Positions 1-16,919 of a stretch of 64,000 bases of DNA are shown here, one piece after another. The stretch covers positions 24,118,001 through 24,182,000 of the forward strand of contig NC_071331.1 of assembly GCF_010183535.1 (NCBI RefSeq), read 5' to 3'. Every line of letters begins with the position of its first letter. Positions within the stretch are counted from its first letter, which is position 1. Made by a program: the position numbers and the translations under genes. Below the pieces are notes generated by a model, which ran no database searches, had not been told where the DNA came from, and was given only the letters and a program-made list of their open reading frames with translations. This DNA comes from Caenorhabditis remanei. Taxonomy: Eukaryota; Nematoda; Chromadorea; Rhabditida; Rhabditidae.

Positions 1-469
1 CCGGAAATTTTATACTAAAATGTGTCTGGCGCACCTTCGACGCTTTTCCTAATCGAAAATTGAGGCAACGCGTCACAGGTGCGCCAGACTTGATATTTTT
101 ACGATTTTCACTTGAAAAACTGAAATTTTTCAATTGATTTCAAGATTTTTAGCTGAAAATCGAATTTTCTATAATTTTCGAGTCAAGAAATCGATATTCG
201 GGCTAAAAATGCTCAATTATCTGCCGAAACTCCCGAACATTCAGATTTCAAATCTGCCTGGCGCACCTTTGACGCGAGTTGTTTGTCTGAAATCGCGCCA
301 AATGAGCGCCAGCCTCGACATTTTTTGCGATTTTCACTTGAAAATCTGAAAATTTTCAACATTTTTCAGCTGAAAATACACTTTTCGAGTGAAAAAATCG
401 ATTTTCGGTTAAAAAATGCTTGAAAATTCAACATTTTCAGTCGATTTCCAGCCAAATCTCAATTTCCAG
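1..469 (+). other. Intron of the gene ending at 609
   Basis: AT-rich sequence with no exon that I can support, ending in the acceptor TTTCCAG at 463-469. It carries several copies of the CTGGCGCACCTTTGACGCG-type short repeat that fills introns in this window. The upstream exons of the gene lie outside the window. Confidence 0.55.
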
Positions 470-609
470 GCGCTCTCTTCGGAATTCTCAGAAGGCTCGA
501 TGCGCTGCCGACACTCACCGACAGTACCGTCTTTGATTACATCTCCACGACGATCAGCGATCCCGGATGGAAGCAAGCCACGCCTCCCGTCCAGCATCAA
601 GTACAGTAA
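470..609 (+). CDS. Terminal exon of an unidentified protein-coding gene
   Basis: I do not recognise this protein. After a good acceptor (TTTCCAG ending at 469) an open frame, needing one base from the preceding exon, runs for 45 codons to a TAA at 607-609. It starts ALFGILRRLDALPTLTD, passes a segment FDYISTTISDPGWK, and ends in a Gln-rich tail VQHQVQ. Codon use looks coding-like, with many third-position C and G bases, unlike the AT-rich sequence around it. Only the last exon lies in the window, so neither function nor length can be judged. An AATAAA at 904-909 lies inside a MITE about 295 bases downstream and could be the polyadenylation signal. The alternative is a chance open frame, which the acceptor and base composition make less likely. 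Confidence 0.6.
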
Positions 610-612
610 TCC

Positions 613-1340
613 AGGAGGCTCCGCCCAGTTTTCTGGTCATTTTTCTGTTAAATTTGAGCCATTTCCCCCCGTATTCTATGCTAGGCTCCGCCCACTTGTT
701 TCTGGCGTTTTTTTCTGTTTAATTCGAGTATTTTTGTTAAGCTCCGCCCCTTTTCCCCAATTTTATATCCCAAGCTCCGCCCACATTTAATTTCGTTTTT
801 TTCTGTAAAATTTGAGCCATTTTCCCGTATTTTATGCTAAGCCCCGCCCTCTTTCACCGTATTTCCCATTTCAAGCTCCGCCCACTTTTTGGCCTATTGT
901 CGAAATAAAAAAGTGATACCCAGGTGTTTGCGGACTTAATGCAAAATTATTAAAATTAGCATTGAGTCCGCAAACACCGGGTATCACTTTTTTTTATTTC
1001 GACAATATTTTTCTGTTAAATTTAAACCATTTTCCCGTATTTATGATAAGCCCCGCCCCTTTTTTCCCTATTTTCCCCGGAAGCTCCGCCCCTTCTCATC
1101 GTATTTCTTTTTCCAAGCTCCGCCCACTTCTTCTGGAGTTTTTCTATTGAATTTGAGCCGTTTTCCCGTATTCTATACTAGGCTCCGCCCCCCATTTCTT
1201 CGCTTTTTGTCTTTTCAAAGATAGGCCACGCCCCCTTTTTTTCTTTATTTCCCTCTTTGACTCCGCCCCCTCTATCTTTCCGGTATTCTCTACATAATTC
1301 ATAATGATCTCTGTCTGGCCCCGCCCCCAGTTTTCTCTCT
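613..1340. repeat. Array of CTCCGCCC boxes in the 3' flank
   Basis: More than a dozen copies of a box close to AAGCTCCGCCCACTTTT recur every 40-70 bases, all in the same orientation. The sequence between them is T-rich and also partly repeated (TTTCCCGTATT, TTCTGTTAAATTTGAGCC). The array is interrupted by the TA-flanked MITE at 897-1005. Single boxes recur elsewhere, for example near 32550, 40920, 53992 and 56050. Nothing coding is visible. Confidence 0.75.
897..1005. mobile_element. TA-flanked foldback MITE (Tc1/mariner-like)
   Basis: The two arms of about 40 bases are near-perfect inverted repeats, beginning TTGTCGAAAT and ending ATTTCGACAA, with a short AT-rich loop. The element is flanked on both sides by TA (895-896 and 1006-1007), as expected for a non-autonomous Tc1/mariner-type insertion. 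It has no coding capacity. Confidence 0.75.
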
Positions 1341-1795
1341 ATTTTTTCTGTTTTATACGTATTTTCGATATTTTTGGGACTACTTTTTTCATTTAATTAT
1401 GATAATGATGATGTACATGAAATTTCCAGTGTCCCCCACTTAAATTTTCGGTTTTTTTTGTTGTGATTTTTGGCAGAAACGCGCCTCCGACACGCCTCAT
1501 GATCTGAAATTGTGAATTTCGAATTTCAGATCAATTTTTTTTACTAAAATGACGCAATAAACTTCGACAAACAGCTCAAAAATCATTCAAAAACTCGAAA
1601 GTTTTTTCAAAAAAGTCCGCGTGACGGTGTTTGCGTACAATGCGTCATATCTGACGACAATTTGATTTTTTACACGAAAATATAGTAAATTGAGCATAAA
1701 AAACGACATAAAAGAGATGAAAATGAGTATCAATAAGTGGGAAAGTGAGATTTCAGTAAATTTCAAAAAAAAATTATCAAAAAATGCCAAAAAAT
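1341..1795. other. Intergenic, 3' side of RNase H2B gene
   Basis: AT-rich sequence between two convergent genes. It contains a short motif, GTGACGGTGTTTGCGTACAATGCG-like, near 1620-1645. A related inverted copy lies near 62985-63012, so it is a dispersed repeat. I see no exon and no clear polyadenylation signal for the minus-strand gene. Confidence 0.5.
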
Positions 1796-4700
1796 TTAAT
1801 TTTTCTTTGCAAAAAACGCGGAAATCGATTTGGTTCCCTTCGACGCCGCCTGCAATTTTTTCGCCTGAATCGATTCTTTCGGTTTCTTCACAATAGGCTT
1901 CTCATCCGGGTACTCATCGTCTTCTGGCGCTTTTCTCTTCATACTTTGATCGATATTTTCAGATGCGGACGGTTCTTGAATTTTCAGATGTGATTTGACG
2001 GCGGTGATGATGTCGACTGGCAGGTAATCGATCAGAAATTGGAAGACGTGACGGTCGAACGCTTCAGCTGCAAGAAAATTGGATTCTGGCGTGACGTTGG
2101 CGCGTTTTTGAGGAAAAAAATGACAAAATCGGGAGATTCTGGGGCACTTTTGGCGCGTTTTTGAAACGAAAGTTGCATTTCTGGCGCACCTTCGGCGCTT
2201 TTTCCACACAAAATGATTTGTCTGGCGTGACGTTGGCGCGTTTTTTCAGGCAAAAAGGCGAAAATCTGGAGATTCTGGCTCAAATTTGGCGCGTTTTTGG
2301 GATCTCATGAGCTGGGGTGACGTTGGCGCGTTTTGGACGAAACAGGATCTGGGGCACCTTCGGCGCTTTTTCAACACAAAATGATTTGTCTGGCGTGACG
2401 TTGGCGCGTTTTTGAGGCTAAAAATGACAAAAATCGGGAGATTCTGGGGCACTTTTGGCGCGTTTTTGAAACGAAATTGCATTTCTGGCGCACCTTCGGC
2501 GCTTTTTCCACACAAAATGATTTGTCTGGCGTGACGTTGGCGCGTTTTTTCAGGCAAAAAGGCGAAAATCTGGAGATTCTGGCTCAAATTTGGCGCGTTT
2601 TTGAGATCTCATGAGCTGGGGTGACGTTGGCGCGTTTTTGGACGAAAACAGGATCTGGGGCACCTTCGGCGCTTTTCCACACAAAATGATTTGTCTGGCG
2701 TGACGTTGGCGCGTTTTTTCAAGCAAAAAGGCGAAAATCGGGCATTTTTGAAGTAAATTCGGAGACTCTGGCGCACCTTTGGCGCGTTTTTGACAATTAC
2801 GTAGCTGGCGCACTATTGACGCGAAAGTTCCCAAAAAACTGTCTTGAGAGAGAGCTGGGGTGACGTTGGCGCGTTTGTTGAGGCAAAAAATGACAAAAAT
2901 CTGGCATTTTTCAATTTAATAGGGAGACGCTGGAGCACCTTCGGCGCGTTTTTTGACAATTACGTTGCTGGCGCACCATTGACGCGAATGATCTTTAAAA
3001 AACGATCTGGAGAGAGCTGGGGTGACGTTAGCGCGTTTCTTGAGCGAACATCGTCTAGGTGGCAGTACAGGAGCTGGCGCGTCCTCGGCGCTTTTTCAAC
3101 ACAAAATTATCTGTCTGGCGTGACATTGGCGCGTTTTTTGAGGGAAAAAAGACAAAAATCGGGTATTTTTCTATTAAATTAGGAGACTCTGGGGCACCTT
3201 CGGCGCGTTTACATCACTGGCGCTCCTTTGACGCGTCTCGAGAGTTCTGGCGTGACGTTGGCGCGTTTTTCAGACTAATAACTGCAAAAACTGTAAAAAT
3301 GACGCCTGGGGCGCTTTTTTTGGATTGTAAACCAAAAAAACGCGCCAAAGACGCCCCAGCCTCCGGGAATTTCTGGAAAATTCAAAACTTACGACAATCG
3401 AGAAGTGATTTGTGCGCATCTTTCGACATTTCCATTTCAGTCCATCGAATTTTCGTTTGATCCATTCCATCAACTTCTCCTGATTCAGACGGTACAGTTT
3501 TACGTCGAGAACGTCTGAAAATCAATGATTTTAACGAGAAATTTATGAAAAACGCGTCGAAGGCGCGCCAGATAGGAGTTTTCAGAACGAAAATGAGTGA
3601 AAATCAATATTTTCCCATTCTAAAACGCGTGAAAGGTGCGCCAGCAGCTCCTTTCTCGATTTTTGTCTCAAAAACGCGTCTGAGGCGCGCCAGGCCGACA
3701 TCCAGAACTCAAAAGTGCGTCAAAGGTGCGCCAGCCTCCTTTGAGACCGATTTTCTCCAAAATTTCACCTGAAAAGCGCGTCAAAGGTGCGCCAGACTCT
3801 GTTTTCTCGATTTTTGGCTAATTTATCTGAAATCACAAAAATTCCACTTTTAAAACTGTGAAAATTTGAGGTAATTTGATGCGAAAATCACATTTTTTCG
3901 CATTTTTCAGTCGAAAATCATACTTTTCCCAATTTTTGGCTTATTTTTCTGAAAATGTTCAATTAAAAACGCGACTGAGGCACGCCAGACCGAAATCCAG
4001 CGCGTCCGAGGTGCGCCAGCCTCTTTTTTATCATAAACCGCGTCAAAGGTGCGCCAGGCTTCATTTTCGCTCAATTTTTCCGGTTTTTGACACAGTTTTT
4101 ACAAAAAAAACGCGTCTGAGGTGCGCCAGTAATCAATTTTCTTCAAATTTACGCTCGAAACGCGTCTAAGGCGCGACAGCCTTTTTTGAGACCGACTTCT
4201 CCAAAATTTTCACCTGAAAACCGCGTCAAAAGCACGCCGGACACTCCTTTCTCAATTTTTTTGGCCATTTTTCTTAAAAAAAAACGTCTGAGGCACGCCA
4301 GCCTTCGTTTTCGCTCAATTTTTCCAGTTTTTGACTGGATTTTCACAGAATTTTCACCTGAAACCGCGTCAAAGTCACACCAGCGCCCCCCCCCTCCCCC
4401 CCGTACCTTTCACATCAGCAACCGCTTCCAACGCCTTGAGAATCCTCTCGTTTCCCGCCACTTCTCGGATTCCGTCGAACTTTTCGTCGACGAGAATTTC
4501 GTCGATTTCCAGAAATTTGTCGGCAGTTTTGTGGAGAAATGGGAGACAAATGAAGATGGGATTGAATGGGGCAATGAGATGGACGGTACCGTTCTCGATG
4601 ATACTCTCTCCGTAGAAGAATGAACGGTGACCGTCGTTGATGGCGAGAATCTGCAAGAGAAAAATGGGAGTTTTAGTGGAAAATGAGCAAAAATTGAGCA

Positions 4701-5971
4701 ATTTTCTGGACTTTTGACTAGAAAATCGGGATTTTCAGAGTGGCTGGCGCGCCTCGGACGCGTTTTGAGGGTAACTTTGAAGAAATATGGATACTGACGC
4801 GCCTCAGACGCGGTTTCTGGTGAGAAAGAGGCTGGCGTGCCTCATTCGCGTTTTCAATTGAACATTTTCAGAAAAATAAGCCGAAAATGCGAAAAAATGT
4901 GATTTTTGACTGAAAAAACCTCTAAATTTCACAATTTTTCCACAATTTTTCAGGTTTTTGACTGAAAATCCGGAATTTTGAGCTGAAAATCCTGCTCACC
5001 TCATCAAAATGTGTGTCGGAGATACGGAACAGTGCACATCCCTCTTTCGGGTGTCTCAGTTGGATGATTCGACTGTTTGGAAGACTTCCGGCTGCAAATA
5101 AATTGACATTTCACTGAAAAAATCTATATTTTTTCATCAAAAAACCTGTCTGGGGCGCCTCAGGCGCTAAAATAATCTATAAAAATCATAATTTCCAGCC
5201 AAAAATTCGAAAAATCGGCGCATTTTTTGAGTAAAAATTGTGGCTGGGGCTCCTTAGGCGCGTTTTAAACTTCCGAAAGGGTCTGGCGCGCCGTCGACGC
5301 GTTTAAAAGCGATGAACCATGAAAAATTGGTGTTTAGAACGAGCTGGAGCGCCATCGACGCGTTTTTTCATTCAAAAATTCGATTTTTAGTCATTTTTGA
5401 TCGATTTTCAAGGGTTTTGGATCAAAAAAACACGATTTTCGACCATTTTTCCAATAAACAATATGATCTTCTGCGTTTTTCCGCTTCTGGCGCGCCGTCG
5501 GCGCGTTTTCGTGTGAAAATTTGGTAAATATGGTGAAAATTGATCGAGAAACTTCTCATTTCAGTGAAATTCACTCTTTATTCGGCTGGCGCGCCGCTGA
5601 CGCGTTTAAAAGCAATGTCGCTGAAATTGCTGAAAAATCGGCTAAAAATGAGCTGAAATTGGTCAAAATCGAGCAGATTTCAATAAAAAATGATTGCTGG
5701 CGCGCATTATACGCGTTTTTCATTCAAAAATAATGATTTTTGATCGATTTTCAAGCTTTTTGGATCGAAAAATCACGATTTTTGACCATTTTTCACTCAA
5801 AAAATCAATTTTCTTCGTGTTTCCGCTCTCACATTTCGCGACAACAATCTTCCTCGCATAACTCGGATCATTTTCCGGCAATTTCGCGGGTTTCGTCTCT
5901 TCGAGAATCTCATCGATCGCCTCCTCCTCATCGACGTCTTCTTTCTTCGTTTTTCTCGTTTTTGGAGGCAT
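1796..5971 (-). CDS. RNASEH2B: Ribonuclease H2 subunit B (RNASEH2B) orthologue
   Basis: Non-catalytic subunit of the nuclear RNase H2 complex, which removes ribonucleotides and RNA:DNA hybrids. Exons on the minus strand: 5971-5833 (start MPPKTRKTKKED, acidic), 5091-5000, 4650-4407, 3514-3393 and 2067-1796. Family features visible are IIQLRHPKEGCALFRI in exon 2, YGESIIENGTVHLIAPFNPIF and the LPFLHKTADKF segment in exon 3, LYRLNQEKLMEWI in exon 4, and VFQFLIDYLPVDI in exon 5. The C-terminus contains TKSISAFFAKK, a PCNA-interacting (PIP) box like the one ending human RNASEH2B. The first three junctions keep phase. The exon 4 to exon 5 junction does not: exon 4 ends at a codon boundary before GTAAGT, while exon 5 needs one carried base. 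A small exon is missed or one base is missing. An acceptor, TTTTCAG, lies 7 bases before the ATG, so the message is probably trans-spliced. The SRP54 gene lies just upstream on the same strand. Confidence 0.85.
2068..3392. repeat. Intron 4 of RNase H2B, packed with GC-rich short repeats and a roughly 305-base tandem duplication
   Basis: About 30 copies of CTGGCGTGACGTTGGCGCG-type boxes, each followed by a T-run, occur in one orientation. A block of about 305 bases starting near 2083 is repeated almost unchanged near 2390 and partly near 2695. If a missing small exon of RNase H2B exists, it should lie here; the least repetitive stretch is near 3040-3075. Confidence 0.7.
3545..4390. repeat. GC-rich short repeats in reversed orientation, RNase H2B intron 3
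   Basis: The same box as in intron 4 now reads AACGCGTCAAAGGTGCGCCAG, the reverse orientation relative to 2068-3392. About 14 copies are separated by unrelated AT-rich spacers. Orientation changes again at about 4740, where boxes read CTGGCGCGCC...GACGCG until about 5720. Confidence 0.7.
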
Positions 5972-6720
5972 TTTGCGTCTGAAAAGGCTGAAAATGGTTG
6001 AAAATCCATGAAAATCATGCAAAAACCACTCAAAATATACAAAAATCGTCACAAAACGACACAAAAACTCAAAAATTCACACAAAAAAAAACGGAAAAAA
6101 TGAATAAAAAATGGGGAAATACATGAGAAATTGTGGATTTTATTATAGAAATTTCAGTTTTTTATCGATATTTACACCAAAAAATGGGTTTTTTTTCACT
6201 AAAAATGAGAGGAAAGGGTGCTAAAATCGAAAATCACAGAATAAATATGCTCTAGACAGGCGGAAAAGAGGAAAACAGCAAAAAATGACTGAAATTTGAC
6301 GAAAAATCCATTTTCTGATAGAAAAAAGGTCATAAATTAGGAATTTCGAGGAAAAATCGAATAAAAATAGGAGAAAACATAAAAAAAAGGGGTTTTTAGA
6401 GGTTAAAATTGGTGATTTTCAAGGGAAAACTAGTGAAAAATGATGGGAAACTAGCCAGAAATGAAGAAAAACTGTAAAAAAGCAAAAAAATTCAGTGAAA
6501 AATGGGATTTTTCATGAAAAAGTCTAGTTTTCATGTATAAAATACTATGAAAATCCATTTTTTCCACAGAAAAACCAAGAAAATTGAGAAAAAAAGGTGA
6601 AAAAACAAGTTTTCAGAAAAAAAATCGAGTTTTCAGATGAAAAATAGCTTAAAAATCCAATTTTTCCACTAAAAAAACAATTTTAGACACAAAAAATCGC
6701 TCAAAAAACATGAAATTATT
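5972..6720 (-). promoter_or_regulatory. Probable intercistronic region between SRP54 and RNase H2B
   Basis: This is the gap between the SRP54 stop (6721) and the RNase H2B start (5971), both on the minus strand. A minus-strand AATAAA lies at 6132-6137. It is followed after about 155 bases by the acceptor TTTTCAG, whose AG ends at 5979, then by the ATG. A polyadenylation signal followed closely by a 3' splice site is the usual layout of a nematode operon junction with SL2 trans-splicing. The upstream 3' UTR would be long, about 580 bases, so two independent transcription units remain possible. Confidence 0.45.
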
Positions 6721-15059
<8,339 letters not shown>

Positions 15060-16689
15060 ATGGCGTCTCGACTCGCCGCATCGCGTATCGTCCACGCTGG
15101 ACGTGGAATCTCTCAACCGACTCCATTCGGAAAACGAATGGATCGATTATCGAATCGAGTGTGGGGAGAGGTCGTCATGCCAACCGATACCAAGAGTTTG
15201 AAGGTAGGATATTGGGATTTCAGCTGGAAAAATGGATTTTGTGTGGAAAATAAGGCTGAAAATCGCTTTTTACACAAAAAACGAGTCAAAAACCAAAAAA
15301 ATCCGTCTCAATTCGGCTAAAATACCTGAAAAATTGAATTTTTCTGTAAAAAACTTTAAATTTCGAGCGAAAATTGCTGAAAATGTGTCGAAATTGGATT
15401 CAAGTTCGAAAAAGACCAAAACGCGCCTCAGGCACGCCAGAAAATGAATTTTTTCAGGTTTTTCCAGTGAAAAAGGCTGAAAACGCGCCGAAAGTGCCCC
15501 AGAAGCATAATTTCTATCGGAAAACAGTAGAAACACGATTTTTAAGCCAAATTCATCGAAAATTTTTTTAGACATCTTCGTTAAAAACGCGTCTCAGGCG
15601 CGCCAGACATCGGAGTTGTGATTTTTTGCTGGAAATATCTGAAAAGGCGTCAAAGGTTCACTAAATCTAAAAAAACTAATAGATTTTCCAACAAAAAAAA
15701 ATCAAAAACGCGTCTCAGGTGCGCCAAGCAACGTTTTTTTTAAATAAATTTTAGTTAAAAATCCGATTTTTCGTTTTTCGTTCCAACCATCTTTTTTGAA
15801 AGAAAACCTTAAAAATTAACAAATTTTCTAAAAAATGCGTCTCAGGCACGCCAGAAATCGATTTTTTGCTGAAAAAAAACGTAAATTATCTCCAAATTCT
15901 TAAATATCGATTCTCAGTTAGTTTTCATCGAAATTTTTTATTTCGTTTTTGAGAAAAACGCGTCTCAGGCGCGCCAGACACTAGATTTTTCAATCTCATC
16001 GAAACATTCCAAAATTAGTGAGGAAATCGCGTATCAGGCGCGTCAGACAACGAATTTTTCGGATTTTTAGTGAAAAAGGATGGAAATGCGTCGAAGGTTC
16101 AAAAATGCTTAAAAATTAACAAATTCTAACGCGTCTCAGGCGCGCCAGATATCACATTTTTCTGAAATTGCCGGATTAGTTAGAAAAGTGCGATCTCTGG
16201 CGCGCCTGCAGCGCGTTTTTCAAAAATATCGGAAGTTTCGATAAATTTGGCTCAAAAATTGTGTTTCTATTGTTTTTAGACAGAATTGAAGCAACTGGCG
16301 CACCTTCGACGCGTTTTCAGCCTTTTTCACTTAGAAAAATCTGAAAAATCAGATTTCTGGCGCACCTGAGACGCGTTTTTCTCGAAAATTTCCGAATTTC
16401 TGCTGAAAAAGTCGAAAATTCTTTCCAATTTCTCTCAAATCTCGATTTTCAGGTAGTCCGTGTGATGTCCGCTGAGCCATACGAGACGAAAGAGCAACTC
16501 TCTCCGGAGTACTATCCGAATCTCCCAATGTTTCACTATTTGACGAAAATGCTCCGATTCCACGGCGTCTTTTTCGACGATCACGTCGTTTTCCGTGACG
16601 TTCAAGACAATCTGAAAACAATTCGCGGAAAAGTGGTCCGGCCACCCATCGGACAAGGAAAACGAGCGCAGTTGAGGGGGAAGAAGTGA
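15060..16689 (+). CDS. MRPS33: Mitochondrial small-subunit ribosomal protein mS33 (MRPS33)
   Basis: Component of the mitochondrial 28S ribosomal subunit. It has two exons, 15060-15203 and 16453-16689, joined at a codon boundary, giving 126 residues against about 106 in mammals. The family core is visible: RMDRLSNRVWGEVVMPTDTK (compare ARLFGEVVRPT in mammals), then a YYPNLPMFHYLTKMLRFHG segment, and a basic C-terminus GQGKRAQLRGKK. The N-terminus MASRLAASRIVHAGRG is Arg- and Ala-rich and acid-free, fitting a mitochondrial targeting peptide. The ATG follows the acceptor TTTTTCAG by 6 bases. AATAAA is at 16726-16731. The next gene on the same strand starts only 230 bases after the stop, so MRPS33 is probably the first cistron of an operon with PNKP. 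Confidence 0.95.
15410..16380. repeat. GC-rich short-box array in the MRPS33 intron
   Basis: About ten boxes read AACGCGTCTCAGGCGCGCCAG up to about 16150. The last four (about 16195-16375) read in the opposite direction, CTGGCGCACCTTCGACGCG. Spacers are unrelated to one another. Confidence 0.7.
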
Positions 16690-16919
16690 TAATTTTTTGG
16701 TTTTTTTCGTTGTTTTTATAGTTTTAATAAATTTTAGTCGATATTTCTTAATATTTTGCTCTTTTTCCAGCTAAAAATCGCTTTTTTTAGAGCCAAAATT
16801 CGTCATTTTTTCGCCATTTTTCAGCTCCGGTTCGGTGGAGCGCGTTTGCATTATTTTTTGATTTTTGAATTAATTTCACAAATTTTTTCGAAAAATACCA
16901 ATTTTCCAGTTGAAAAAGA
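16690..16919 (+). promoter_or_regulatory. Operon junction MRPS33-PNKP
   Basis: AATAAA at 16726-16731 is followed after 178 bases by a splice acceptor, ATTTTCCAG (AG at 16908-16909), and the PNKP ATG at 16920. This matches the standard intercistronic layout of Caenorhabditis operons, in which the downstream message receives SL2. Confidence 0.65.

Noticed and set aside
2068..5720. Regularly spaced GC-rich repeats resembling a CRISPR array
   Set aside because: The genome is eukaryotic, boxes vary in sequence and orientation, spacing is irregular, and no cas genes exist.
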